Shown: positions 12,416-25,080 of the stretch, piece by piece
Layout of the letters: each line of letters opens with the position of its first letter
Position numbering within the stretch: position 1 is the stretch's first letter
Assembly (NCBI GenBank): GCA_001692895.1
Contig: KV748203.1
Coordinates: 774,330 to 838,329 of the forward strand
DNA length: 64,000 nucleotides
DNA from: Cenococcum geophilum 1.58
Taxonomy: Eukaryota; Ascomycota; Dothideomycetes; Gloniales; Gloniaceae
Reading direction: 5' to 3'
The notes under the pieces: generated by a model
Databases searched by the model: none
The model's input: only the letters and a program-made list of their open reading frames with translations
What the model was told of the DNA's origin: nothing
Position numbers and translations under genes: made by a program

Positions 12416-13375
12416 CAATATCCGTTTAATAAGCTACATAAAAAGTAAACAACCAATCCTTTTAGTCCCAAAAGTTAAATTGTCTTAGCTTATAACATAG
12501 CGCTTATTTTTTTTATATAAAACTAGAGGTCTTTTAGTGGATTATCCTTGGCAGATATAGTATAAAATAGCCGTACCTATTACTTCGATATGTGATATAT
12601 TACGTATACTAGTAAGCCTTAATATCTTCTATCTACTTATCAATTTAAGCCTCTAATTATCTTAAGAAATATATTATTCAACGCCTTAGACCTATGCTAT
12701 TACGACCCTAATAAGACCCGTAAGATTAATTATACATTAAATAACCCTACCTTATAGTCTCCTTCTTTGACAGAGCTGGCAAATTTCTGTATATCCATTC
12801 TACTATTTTAAAACCACTTTAATTGATTAAGTAGTAGCTAAGTTAAGACTTTAGAAGCTATAGTATTTTAGCTAAAAGAGTAATATATTTCCTTAATTAT
12901 TTAGTGGTGTTAAGGCTAAAAAAGATTAGGTAATTAAAGTAAGTTTAGGGTAAAGTAAAAGCACTCTATAAAGATATAGAAAATCTAGTAGAGTGGGCTA
13001 ATAGGGCCCTATAATAGGGAAAATCAATAACTAAAGTACTTAAACCTTTTATTAAGCGGAAGCTTATTATATAGAGGGGAAAGCTAGAAAGTGTTAGCTT
13101 TATAAAGGCCTAAATTTAGAAGACCGGGTCTAATAAGACAGAGATATAAACTTGTTTATAGGTAGTGTTTAGTATAATTTACCATTATTAGTATCTACTT
13201 AAGGCATATAGGAAATAATTGCATTAATTAGCAAGAAGAAGAGTTAGCCAATCTATAAAATTTTATATCTGCTATATTATTAAGAACTACAGACCTACTA
13301 ATTAATCTATATACTAGAGTTAGACTACCCCTAGGCTAATCTTTACCCATCTTTTAATAAATTAAAGGACTACTT
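12416..13375. other. RIP-mutated AT-rich DNA with one short coding-like trace
   Basis: A plus-strand frame at about 12,590-13,000 is readable with RIP-type stops but not assignable. Nothing else is recognisable. Confidence 0.45.
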
Positions 13376-13379
13376 ATAC

Positions 13380-14137
13380 TACTACACTAGTCTATAGAAA
13401 TTTTAGACTATTACTTTCGCACTTTAGAAGCAGTTAGACTATTATAGCATCCCTATATACTTTAGCTATAGATAATAGCGTTCTGCCTAAGAAGTCCTTT
13501 AAGTTAATATTAACACCCCTATACTTAACTAGAAGTTATACCACTATATTATACTTATAATCGACAGCCTATAATAGTAGTATCCGACTAAAGCGGTCTT
13601 TTATATTAATATAAACATTTTTATATTCTAGAAGCAGTTAAACTAAATCTTTATACCCCTTTTCTGCGGCTAATAATAGCGGTATTTAGCCGTTTCCCTA
13701 CTTATAGTTCATATTAACACTTTCTAAGAGTAGTTATACTACTACCGTTTACCTAAACCTTGCGGCGCATAATAGCTTATACGAAAAGTCCTTTAGGTTA
13801 AAACTGCTAAGTCTACTTTTAATTAATAGCCGTACTACTAATTTGTGTCCGTTCCTTACTGCCTATAATAAATCCGCACGCCTATAGTATCGATATTAAG
13901 TCACTATTCCAATTTTAGCAGCTTTAAGAGACTTTTAAGTAGTTATATCTTATCCCCGTTTCGCAGCCTATATTAGTACTATACTATCCTTCCGTTTAAC
14001 ATTATGGCGATAAAGGTAGGGATTTAGAATACTATAGAGGTGGTAATTTGTCTAGGCGAAAGCGTTAATATCTCCCTCTACTTATAGGTTCTTGGCTATT
14101 AATAATAATATTTCATTTAGTAGATTAAGTAATAACA
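13380..14137 (-). pseudogene. Decayed F-box-like/ankyrin repeat gene
   Basis: The frame opens with an ATG at 14,135-14,137 (minus) and reads 'MLLLNLLNEILLLIAKNL'. Next comes 'DINAFAQTNYHLYSILNPYLY', the characteristic start of a large fungal family with a divergent F-box-like helix pair followed by ankyrin repeats. Ankyrin units ('LLLEYKNVYIN', 'LLVKYRGVNINLKD' and so on) follow down to about 13,380, where the frame decays. Stops are TAG/TAA at expected Gln positions. F-box proteins recruit substrates to SCF ubiquitin ligases, with ankyrin repeats as the likely substrate-binding part; that function is family inference. The start codon and N-terminal domain survive; the C-terminal end is unclear. 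Confidence 0.82.
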
Positions 14138-14795
14138 TTCTTTATAACTATTTATTAGGACTATAAGTAGTTATACTTAAGCGGTGAGAATACTTACTGT
14201 TAAAGTGGAAACCTATATAGGAGCGTTAAAGTAAAAGTAATTATTGATAGGTAAAGAGCTTTAGAGATATAAAGCGCGAAGTGGGAATCCTATAAGCTTA
14301 TATAGATAATATAAGAATAACGCGTATGAATCCCTCCCTTATACCTACTCCTTGTATAGGGCATTAGAACGCCATATTCTTACTTAGAAAGAGGATGCCC
14401 GTAGCTACTACTTTCTAGGGAAATTAAACTCCGGAGTTATGATTTAGTTTTCTAACTTAAGGAGCACGGTCAAAATATTAAATCGCGTATTTTGTTTTTC
14501 TAATCTGGCTTACGCTAAACTAGATTCCAGATTTTAGATTTTAGATTGCAAATCCAGCGTATATAGAATTCGGAATAGAGCGCTAAGATCACAAGCGTAA
14601 TAGGCCCACTTCGGAAATATAAATAGCCGTTAGTCCCTACTAAACGGTAGAATTTAAGCCAATACTAGTTATATTTCTTTCCGCCTAAGTATAAACAACC
14701 TACCCTAGATAAGGATTACCTATATAAGGAGTAAGAGCGTACTAAGAGTTTATTATTATGCTTTTAAGTCTCTTTTATTAAAGCCTAATATAACT
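14138..14795. other. RIP-mutated spacer containing an inverted repeat arm
   Basis: No gene is seen. A motif at 14,491-14,529 is repeated in reverse at 18,164-18,200, on the other side of the patatin-like gene. Confidence 0.5.
14491..14529 (+). repeat. Left arm of inverted repeat flanking the patatin-like gene
   Basis: The segment contains 'tacgctaaactagattcc' and 'tttttctaatct'. The reverse complement of 18,164-18,200 carries the same two words in the same order and spacing. Confidence 0.55.
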
Positions 14796-14799
14796 CCTT

Positions 14800-17560
14800 T
14801 TTTTATTACGTTAATTGGTAGACAAACCAAATCTAAACTCTTTAGGCAAATCCTTAGCGGGAAGAACAATCCATCTTTAATAAGCTCCTACTATTAGGTC
14901 TATCTTTAAAGTGATTTAAAAACACGAAGAGATAACAGCCCTTTAATATACATTAACTCTAAGATCTATAATTACAGTTTATTGGATTCCGTACCTAGCC
15001 TATAAAATAGGCATAAAATAGTAAGACAGATTAAATAGTTGCAATTAGGCTATTACTTAGCGAAAGAAATCGCAAATTCTCTTTCTACTTATATCCTTGC
15101 TCCTCTTTTAAATATTATATATTATTTTACTTCTAACCTAGGCGGGCTTTATAGTGTGTTAAAGTATTTAGCATACTAAGCTACTAAGCCTCTACTGTAT
15201 AACCTCCCTTAATCTACTCTTCCTTATATACTTATAGTTCTTAACACTTTATCTACTATATTTAACCCGTCTATTGCGGAGGCTAAGCTTTAAACTAATA
15301 TAAGAATAGTTATAAAAAGTGTTAAGGAATATAAATAAGAAGACAATATTAAAAAAGACTTAGGTGCCCATTTCTATAGTATTTAAGTCCTTAAATTAAA
15401 TTAGAAATAGAGTCGCAGCGTTTATTCCTCCGTATTATATAAACGCCTTCTTTTAGTCTCCGCCAAGGCTATATAGGCCCGCCGATATAACAAATTTCTC
15501 TTTAATATGCGCTATTTTAAAGCGCTTTCTGCAATTATAATAGACCAATTTTGCTTAGATAAGTCCTTTTTCTATTTTATTTAGTTATCTTATCCTTAAG
15601 GATTTACCGTATAAGAATTTTAAAAGTATCTATAAGAATTAATTAGTAAAATACTAAGCCAGGCATAGCTATAGTATTTTATAGTACCTTTAACTGCTTT
15701 TACTTTATTATTAATAAGTTATACGCCGGAATCTCATTATAAGAGTCGTATAATATACCAATCAACTATTTAGCTAATCGGCGTAGATTTCCTCCCGTTG
15801 CTTATTTTTAATACACTTTTTACAGATATTTACAAAAACGTAATTTATAATTACACTATCTATAAAGATATATAACAAAAATTCGTTTTAGCTATTTAAG
15901 AGGAAATAGAAGCCTTATTTACAAAAATAATATTACAGCCCGCTATAGAGAGTGCCTTACTTATACATCATCAACGACTTAAATCCTTTTAGCCACAATT
16001 CACGCTATTTAAAAGCTACAAATCTTACTTTTGCTGTCTAATAAGGATACCTAAGAAGGTCTTCAACTATGGTTATGCAATCTATAATATATACATTAAG
16101 ACCTTTAGCTAAAAACCAAAGTTAGAGAAGTATACATTTATTATTTCTTCTTGCTTACTTTATAGGGTACCCTAGAAAACATCTAGCTTCTAATTTATTC
16201 TACCTACAGCTAGCACTCATATTCTTTGCATAGATAGAGGTAGTATTTATAGCGTTATACCTCTTACTTTCCTCAATTACATTAAGCAATAAGTTTAACA
16301 TTTTAATTGCCCGCTCTGGGATTATTTTAACTATATTTATAGGACCTTAGTTAGTATATATTAGTTGCTAGCTAGATAATTTATTTCCTAATATACTTTT
16401 AAGGCGGCCTAATTGGCATTAATATATACTTCATGCCATGCGATCTCTAAGAGTCTTTCCGTTAATTTAAGGAGCTTATTAGAAAGACTTTTCCATAAGA
16501 TTAAGAAGGACGCCTTTCCCTAATAAGAAAAATTTAAAGACTTATTAGCGCTCTTGTTAGAGACTATTAGTATAATTTATCTACTATTAAGAGCGCGTTT
16601 TAACAGAGTCTAGGCATTTCTTCCAAAATATTTAATCCACTAAAGAACGACACGAAGATCGCGGTAACGATAACAACTGCGCGACTAACTATACCTTATT
16701 TAATGTCGAACTACAATAGAGGACAAAGATCTTAGGAGTGCGGTATATAAGTTAGAGGTATTTATTTATCCAATTTTATTAATATTGACTTAAGGGTACT
16801 AACTTATTTAGGCTTAGCGACTAAAGTATAACGTATTAATTAGTAAAGCGTAAGTCTCTAAAGCCTACTTTCTTAACCTAAGTTTCCTACTAACTACGCC
16901 AGGAAAGTACTTCCTATATATCTACGGCTCTATAATATTTTAAGCCTAAAGTACTTAACAACCTAGGTACTTACTAAGATAGTGGCCTTAAGTTTAATAA
17001 TCCTTATTTTGTCGCTTTCTGGGAATGCCAATTTCTCTAGCTAGATAAGAGCTAACTAGATTTTATGCTCTCTCTAGGGACTAGCACTTCTTCTACTTAT
17101 AAATATAAGGTAGGAGTATAACCCTTAGTTATAAATTAATGTATTTTACGCCTAGTGTAGGCATTTACGGCCAATTTAGATAGAGAAAGAGAATGGAAAA
17201 AGTTCTATAATAGCGTGCCGATAGAGGCACGTAGTTGATACCATCGTCTTAATATATTTTTTGACGGTCTGGAGCTAAACATTAATGATTTATCTTTACT
17301 TAAGGATCTTAAATAATTGGTATATAATTCCATTACGTCTAGCATATAAGCAACCTTAGTAAAGGATTTAATCTATACTTCTATTTTCTACTTTAAGCTT
17401 AATAACGTACCTTATTTTATTAATAGTAACTTCTAGTATTAAGGGACTATATTTTGCTATTTAACTCTTAATCATTAAGGTAAAGAGAACCTTTATTATA
17501 CCCTTATTGGGGCCTCTTTTTTTTCCTTATTTCTAGGCGGCCGGTAGCTTATATAGAGTC
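14800..17560 (+). pseudogene. Decayed RING-finger/patatin-like phospholipase gene
   Basis: A long plus-strand frame with RIP-type stops can be followed for about 2.7 kb. An N-terminal ~350-codon region (from about 14,830, including 'LIYINSKIYNYS') precedes a RING-like Cys cluster (about 16,030-16,105: 'FCCLIRIPKKVF' and a degenerate CGHA-like motif). The patatin domain follows. The oxyanion-loop motif DGGGIRG is seen as a decayed 'CIDRGSIYSVIPLTFLNYI' at 16,228-16,290. The GxSxG elbow is at 16,341-16,372, with the Ser codon now Leu. The Asp motif appears as 'DSGLKFNNP' near 16,979-17,003, and 'FxLSLGT' follows. Patatin proteins hydrolyse lipid acyl esters through a Ser-Asp dyad. Loss of the serine makes this copy catalytically dead even apart from the stops. 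Patatin-like genes are common in fungal accessory regions and in Starship cargo. Confidence 0.82.
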
Positions 17561-18495
17561 TATACTAAAGGGCGTTCCACTATTTAGGTAGCGTATATAC
17601 TTTACTGTGGAAAGTATAGACGAGGAGGTATATATATTAATTAGAGGGATTATAAGCAAGCTAAGGATAATTAGTAGGCTTCTAAAAACACTTTAGCAGT
17701 TAGTAATAATTTAAGGTCTAAATGCCCCATTTAGCTACATTAATTATTAAGTACTAAAGAGGCCTCTTTCAAGCGTTCCGTTAAAATGCAAATGGTAAAA
17801 ATAGCTAAAACAGTTTTAAATAAACTAATGCTTATAATAACCGGATTTGTATCTATGGAAGTAATTTAACCATAAAGTAAAAAATATATATATTATCATA
17901 TTACTTAATATAGAATTCCGTTTAAACTTCCCGTAACTCTAACTGTTTTTAGCCCTTGTTTCTTAATAAATTTGCCTAAGTACTTAAGTTTTAGGTTTCC
18001 GAAAATAAAGTTTACAGAAAATATAGCTAGGGCAATTACTATAGTTTAATTAAAGGACTTATTATATCCCTTAAAACTAAAAGCTAATTTTTCTAGAGAA
18101 TAAATTCGTGTTAGCGTAAATCAAAATCCAGATTCTAAAGTTAATTTTCTAGAAAACGAATTCGGAATCTAGTTTAGCGTATACTAGATTAGAAAAATTG
18201 AAATCTAGACTCTAAAGAACTATACCTTAAATGTAGGAGAATTAATATACTATTAGAGGCAGTGCTTAAGATTCCCCTATATAAATGCTCTAGCGTTAAC
18301 CTTCTTATAACTATAGCACTCTTAAACTTTCTGCATTTTCTGCCCCTAAGTTTTTTTACTCTATCTACCCCCGCTTACACTCCCCCTTATAGGGTTAATT
18401 AAGTTAACTTAACCCTTTTACCAAGTCGATAGCCTAGTAATAATCGCTTCTACAGCTATAGTGGCCCTTTATCTAGTTAACCTTCCTCTAAAACT
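17561..18495. other. RIP-mutated spacer
   Basis: No gene is recognisable. The right arm of the patatin-flanking inverted repeat lies at 18,164-18,200, inside a degenerate A/T-word block (18,080-18,215). Confidence 0.5.
18164..18200 (-). repeat. Right arm of inverted repeat flanking the patatin-like gene
   Basis: This is the reverse complement of the motif at 14,491-14,529, sharing 'ggaatctagtttagcgta' and 'agattagaaaaa'. Together the arms enclose about 3.7 kb. Confidence 0.55.
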
Positions 18496-18499
18496 CCTC

Positions 18500-19431
18500 T
18501 TTATAGTTATAGATTATCTCGACCTAGTAAGTTTAAGCTTACTTAGTTAGTTGGCGAAGTATCTACATATAGCTCTAATAGGTAAGCTTTATCTTATCGC
18601 TCTTATGTATACCTATAAGCTCTCCGGCTATCTAATAACTAGACTTAATAATGTTATACTCTACTATAGAGAAAGAAAAAGGGGGATAGTTTTGGAATGG
18701 GCTGCTATTTACAACCGTATAATTACTTTTAAATCGTTACTAAAAAAACCAAAGGTTAATATCTACCTAAGAGATTATTACGGAAATATATTATTATACC
18801 TCTTAGTAAAGTAAGGAAAAACTATCTTAATAAAGCTGCTTTTTAAGGCGGGAGTAAATGTCTTAGAGCGCAACATTTCCAGCTTTATACTATTACATTT
18901 TACTACTAGATAGGGATTTATAAACGCTGTTTAACTTCTTATTAATAAGGGCGTAGATATCTCCGCTAATCAGATTAGGGATCTAGGGAGGGACTTTTGG
19001 GATATAAGCCTATTTAACCGAGGCGCTAATACACTACTATACTATACGGCCAACAACGGACATATAGACGTGCTTTAGTTACTTATTAAGGTAGGTGCTA
19101 ATATTAATATACTAAGTCAGCATAGGCGTATAGCGGCAAGTAGTATAAGCGTTATCTTAGGTATAACTAATATTCTTAAATACCTTATAGAGCTTAGGGC
19201 TTATACTCTTTCTATAGTAAGAGTATTGGCTTATATACGCCGTTTAAAGGAGAATTGGATTAATTAAGTAGTGTTACTATATCCGGAAATAAATCCTCAG
19301 TCTATAATATTTAAAGGCTATTTTTCCGCGTGGCGTAAATATATATTAGCTAAGTTTAAAAGGCCCTTTAGAGCAGTTTCGCTAATATTTAGTTCTTATA
19401 TAAGTAATAAACTAAAAGGTAGCGTTAGCTA
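18500..19431 (+). pseudogene. Decayed F-box-like/ankyrin repeat gene
   Basis: The frame reads 'LAKYLHIALIGKLYLIAL' from 18,551. It continues with 'LSGYLITRLNNVILYYRERKR', a start typical of fungal F-box-like/ankyrin proteins. An 'LEWAAIYNRIITFKSLL' unit and ankyrin repeats follow ('LLFKAGVNV', 'LLINKGVDISANQ', 'NGHIDVLQLLIKVGANIN'). An 87-codon stretch (18,551-18,814) is still free of stops; the frame continues through RIP-type stops to about 19,431. The true start is probably shortly upstream, within 18,490-18,550. It differs clearly from the copy at 13,380-14,137, so it is a separate family member rather than a recent duplicate. Confidence 0.78.
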
Positions 19432-22135
19432 ATAGTTAGGATATAGGAGAAAATTTCGGTAGGGTTTTTAGCGTAATAGCAGTTTTACCAAAGTAGGAGG
19501 GCGAATCCGTTGGCTAGTTAATATAAAAGTTGCATTTATTTCGGTCCTTTAAGAATAAGGGATATCTAAAAATAAATTATCTTACGCTCTTTCCGTGGAA
19601 TTTACTATTAGTAGAAACCTTAACTATTTTTATATAAACTATACTTAAAGAGATATATAGGTAAGTCTATAAAGGTATCTCTTAATAGTTCTATTAAAGT
19701 ATCTTATATAGATATAAAAACATCTAATAGTGTAATCCCGTAACTAAAAATACTTTAACTAAAGTATAAGAGTAATAAAATGCTCGTAGACTGTTACTAA
19801 TGTTACTTAAAGCTAACTGTTATTGTATTAGTAAAGTATAAAAGGTTTACACACATTACCTACTTACTATTAACGTCCCTAAAAGACTTAACCTTAACCC
19901 TTATAGTTAGGAAAATAGGAGCGCTTATCCTTATCCTTAAATATAAGGTCTAGGTAGTCCTCCTCATTTAGGGGCGTTAGAGGACTATCTTCTAGATTAT
20001 TAACGTAAGTAGGTGGGTGTCCCTTATTTAACGGCCGATGGTTAGGAGTGTTATAGCCCCTATAAAGCTAGTAACGAAAGTTATGGGCTAGCTCTCGCGC
20101 TTAACTAAGAAGGTTGCGTCTTAGACGGTCCTATAGAAGATAGATTATCTCTAAAGGAGTGCTTTATCCTATATAATAGAAAGGTTTTAGAGAAAATCTA
20201 CGGAAATAAACGATAATGTATATATTCTCTTAGTCTTTTAAGCTATAAAATGACAAATATATAAATGAGAAGAGCGATAGTAATAGCTTTAATAAGGAGT
20301 TTAAAGAGTATAGCAAATTGTTTAGTAGATGAAATTATTTAGATATTATCCCATTCTGTTTTTATATATTATTATAGGTATCTAGCTTAATAGGGGCCTT
20401 TCTTTTACTTACTCCCCTAGCTAGTGCTATTAAAGTTAAGGTTATATCTCTAAAATTAGTTTTCTGTTTCCTAATTCACGATTCTATAATTTATAAATCT
20501 AGATCCCGTTTCCTAAATTACGGTTTTAGGATTTGCGAAACTAGAAAAGGGATTAGGAAAATAGTTTCTCTATTCTACTCTCTCTAAAGAGCATTAAAAG
20601 ATTACCTAACTTTAAATTAACATGAGAGCTCTTTATAGGGTTAACTAGCTAGTATAGAGATGCTATCTACTTTCCTAGGTTTATTTAGCCTAAACGACTT
20701 ACCTACCCTATTTTATATACGTTTCACTAAAGAGTGCTACCTACGCCTTAGCCGCTAGCTATAAGCCCCTGCCCGAATCTTAGCAAAACTTCACTTTATA
20801 TATAGTATAGTCGCTTGCAAAATCGGCTTCTAGTTTTTACACTTTAGAAACAATGTTTTAGTGTACTTCTCCCTATAGGCAAATGTAGGGACAATTGAAA
20901 ATTGGGCGTGGAAAAGTTAAGCCGATTTAATATAGCTTAGACTAAGGCTTTATAGGGCTTAGTTAAATACTAAGCCATAATAACCGGTTTTAGTTTATTC
21001 CGTAACGCGTAAGGCTTTAATATAGTAGGGCTTTTATATAGCGAGGCTGAAAGGGCTCCTAAGAGTAGGTTAACTAGGGTTAGTTATATAAGCGCCTATA
21101 TATAATTATATAGCTGGTCCTAAAACAAGCTAAACCTAACATGCTTTTACAGTGGTTAATTAACCTATTTTCTGAAATTAAGATCCAGTTTCTTAAAAAC
21201 AGATCCGGTTTTTAGGGTCGCGCCCCTTTTATAACAGTTAATTGGCTATCTCCTAAAACCAGAATTAAGACCTTAGCTTTAGAATTAGATTTAGTTTTAA
21301 AATTATAATTTGAGCCAGAATAAAAATAGCCCTATACTTACTCTCTTCTAAGACTATTAAGCCGCTTAGCTTAACACTATCCCTTAACCCGCTAGGCTGC
21401 GTCAAAAAGTTATTAATAAAAATTAGCTAATTAGGTGGTTAGCCTTTATTCTAGTGTTTTAAAGTCTAAATCTTTATTAATAAGCTCTAAACACTAGCGG
21501 GTTAAAGGATACCTTTTTAGCTATATTTAGTGTGTTTAGCTTAATAGGCGTTCCTAACAGTTAACTAGCCTATTTCCCGAAAACGGAATCGGGATATAGT
21601 TTTTAGTCTTTAGAATCGGACCCAGTTTTTAAAACAAGATTTAGTTTTTAGAGTTATAACTTAGGCCGACATTAAGGGATATCCTATATTTACTCTTAAT
21701 ATTCCCACCTTATTAGTATAAAATTTAGAGTTAACCTATACCCTAGTCACCCTAAAAAAAAGCCAGAGAGCTACTAAGTTATTAATTATTTATTATAGTT
21801 ATATGTCTAAAGTAAAGATCACTATTGAGATTAAAGTAAGCTATAAATAAGAGTTTTCAAAAGTAAAAGGAGACCTTCTTAAAAAAGGCCAATAGATTAA
21901 AGTGAAACTTTAACGCAGATTGCTATATCCTAATATAGCGCAAAGGTCGATTTTATATTTATATATCTATAAATTAACCTTTATAGCCTCTAAACCTATA
22001 AGACCTAGTAGGCCCTCTTTTCTCTATTATTATATAGAATATACTAACTATTTTAAAGAAAAGAATCTATCCTATTCCGGTTAAGAAAACTCTAGCACAT
22101 TTTAACTAGGTTAAAGAGGATAAGTCAATAAAGGT
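19432..22135. other. RIP-mutated AT-rich DNA
   Basis: A minus-strand coding-like frame at about 19,880-20,200 (Ser/Pro/Leu-rich) cannot be assigned. Degenerate repeat blocks occur at 20,450-20,560, 21,170-21,310 and 21,575-21,660. Nothing else is recognisable. Confidence 0.5.
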
Positions 22136-22451
22136 TAATTCTAAGATATTAGGATCGAAGTCTTTAATACCTTAAATTTAATTCTTTATAGAGGACTAAT
22201 TAAGTTACTAGGTAGCTAACTTATTACTACTAAGCATATAAAGGTGGAGGACTTATTAAGCTTACTTACTATAAATAAGTCTCCGACTTTAATCTAATAT
22301 ATAAGAATTTATTTATTTACGTTTAGATAATAATAAGAGATTTTTAACATAGAAGTAACTATATAGAAACAAAATACTAAGCTAAGGAAATTATAATTAA
22401 CACTTTAATTCTTAATAAATACTATAAGAGATAAACGTAATTGCGTATAGA

Positions 22452-22565
22452 AAGTGACTTTAGTAATAAGGATTAAGAATAGGGCGCAGAGATATTTAGT
22501 AAAGAAAGTAGCTTTAGTACTAAGGATTAAAAAATAGGGGTAAATAGCAATAAAGAGATAACGCT
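22452..22565 (+). repeat. Acidic coding repeat, copy A
   Basis: 'gactttagtaataaggatta' and the later 'taaggattaaaaaatagggg' recur almost identically at 27,340-27,455. Within each copy a ~57-base unit is itself repeated twice. Copy A lies in the N-terminal part of the kinase-like relic. Confidence 0.8.
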
Positions 22566-22779
22566 ATTATGGGTTCTAGATTATTAGTAAAACTATTTAG
22601 ATATTTCTATTAATCCACTCCGCCTAAATCGCTAAAACATCCACTATAAACAAAACTCTCCCCTATACGCTCTCCTATTATCATTATTATTGCCACTATA
22701 ATATAGCTTAACACTTACCTAATTATAAACAGCTTTTCCTTAAAGAGCAATATAAACAATAAGAAGAGTAATATAGATA

Positions 22780-22876
22780 AGAAGAAGCAAAGCGCGTATA
22801 GGAAGAAGTAAAGCGCGTATAGAAAGAAGCAGAGCGCGTATAGGAAGAAGCAGAGCGCGCCTAAAAAGAAGCTAAA
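22780..22876 (+). repeat. 21-bp heptad-coding repeat, four to five units
   Basis: Units of 'gaagaagcagagcgcgta' plus three bases code seven residues of the type E-E-A-x-R-V-Q. The result is a coiled-coil heptad array inside the kinase-like relic. Confidence 0.85.
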
Positions 22877-25080
22877 GAGAAAACCCGCAAGATAATATTA
22901 CCCGAGTTTCTTAATGCCTATTACACCTATCTCTACTTAGGCCTTGCCGTCTAAACTAATGCGACGTTATTGATATGGGGCAACCCTACTAATATGAATA
23001 ATAAGATTCGCCCTAAAAGGATCTAAGTATAAAAGGATTTTCTAATACAGTAGGAAGCTATCTAGAACAACCTTATAGGATTAGATTTTATACTAAAATG
23101 ATACTTTACTTCACTATATACATTAAAAGAGTCTAAAAAGGCTATCTACTAGAGGATAATAAGTTCTAAGCTAGACTTAAATTACTTTCAGCGCTATACC
23201 GTTAAGGACTATATATTATTGATTATTAAATAACTTTATAATAATCCGACGCTTTGGCGGAAGTTCCGCCTAAAGGGGTTAGTAAAATTTAAAAATTATA
23301 CTAATACTTTTAGCCCAGAATAGCGGATAAAAGAGGATATATAATAAATAAGTGTATCTAGGAACTAGTGACGGCGGTTACCCTATCTCTAAGCCTAGGC
23401 TAAGCAGATAAAGCCGCTAGACGAGCCTAGCGTGGCCGAGCCTATAGCTGCGGCAACGTCAGAATTAGTAAGGTCGTCGCGTCCTTATATAGATTAGTTC
23501 TATATATATAACACTTTTAGCAAGACTTAGAACACAGAGCATTATATTACTACCTTTATTATTAAGTATAAGGCTCCCTATAAACTAACTCTTAGCTATA
23601 TTTATAAGGGTCTTAATAATATAGAACTTAAAGAAATAGTCCGCTATTATAAGATCAACAGCCTATAGAACTACTTCCGTCACCTAGTCGCTGCTATTAT
23701 TACTTAGGCCTTTTCTTATATAATTTAAGCTAGACTAGAGTATAGGTACATTTGTACTAGTAAAGCATTTATCTTTCTATAAGTGCCCTATAATCCCAAG
23801 ACGGTTTACTATTTCCTATCCGTCCCTAAGGGTAATATTAGGGAGATAACTAAATAGGTACCGGATTTAGATATAGGAAATCAATTACATCTAACCGCTG
23901 TCAGATAGATGCTAGCATTTACCCTTTAGGCGCTAAAGACGCCGCCTTAAAATCAGAATTAGTGGACTAACGCGGCCGCTTAACTAAAAAGCTAGAAGGT
24001 GATCTATAATAATCTATTAGATATAATTCCTATATATAATACGCCTTTATTAAAGTACCGGGCACCTAAATAAAACGATTTTCTTTATATATTACCTATT
24101 TAGCTTTAACCTAAAGTAATATTAACTAGTTCCCCTTAGTATTACCTATCATAGGATTAAAGTAAATTTAGTGACGACGAGTTTAATCCTAATACTCTAA
24201 GCTATCTATCTTAGCGATCCCTGCCCTAGCTTTTACCCTAAACTATAGACCCTACTAGCAGATTATCCAGTCGCAATTCCCGCCATAGAGGTAAAGGTAG
24301 GCAGTATTACACCTAAAAATATCTTCTTAACTTAGTGGAGGGGGGTTTATTTAACAAGACGTATTTAAACGTGCGAGATCACGGTAGAAGCTATTATTAG
24401 ATTAACTAACCTACCTTCCTCAATCTTATACGCTAGCAACTCTTAAAAGATCTAGATACTAATTATAAGCTAGTAGGCATATATAAAGCATATAGGGCTC
24501 TATTTAAGGTTAGGTTAACGTTACATAGATATACCCTAGCCGCGAAATATACTGTTATTAACTTCGTCGGCTACCTAAATTAAAAGGCCACTATTTATAA
24601 GCGCCTCCGTCTAATCTAGGGTATATATATACTAGTGCATTTAGGAAATATCAATCTTAACTATCCATATTTCTATAACGGTATTGCGAAGATTATTTAT
24701 ATAATATTTCTTAGTTTTAGGGGGAAACTAATCTCTTAATGTATTAACGGCAACAATAGGCTATACCTAATAGAATAGGTTAAGCGCTTAATTCGGGCCA
24801 TCTATTAACTAGGAGTTTTATACTAAGATACGATGCCTTATAATATACTTTAGAATGTAGAGGTTAAAGTAATAATAATTGACTTTAAATGGGCCGAGGT
24901 TCTAAAACCGCGGGCTGTACTAGGTGTTATTTTACTAAATTGGAAAAGAAAATAGGTACCTAAGGAGGGTCTAAATAAGTAGCCGGAAGGACGTAATAAA
25001 TTTATGCGGGAGATATAATAGGCAATAGTAGAACTCCGCGGGTTAAAATAGCTAGGGTGTTTACTATATTAGTGAATTAA

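Larger units (their letters stand above)
22140..25080 (+). pseudogene. Decayed large protein-kinase-like gene with coiled-coil linker
   Basis: A frame of about 950 codons is readable with RIP-type stops. In order: an acidic Ser/Asp/Glu segment (22,452-22,565); a helical segment ('ALLLSLLLPLQY', about 22,665-22,700); a perfect-heptad Glu/Lys/Arg/Gln coiled coil (22,780-22,876); a conserved middle region ('LPEFLNAYYTYLYLGL' at about 22,900); and a C-terminal kinase-like domain. In the last, 'GVLYQDTMPYNIL' (24,811-24,850) matches the catalytic loop H-x-D-x(4)-N and 'IIDFKWAEVLKPRAVLG' (about 24,875-24,925) matches the DFG/activation region. The fragment 'LHRYTLAAKYT' suggests the N-lobe lysine strand. 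The loop His is Tyr and DFG reads DFK, so the family may be a pseudokinase. It resembles a dispersed fungal accessory family; its cellular role is unknown. Confidence 0.75.
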
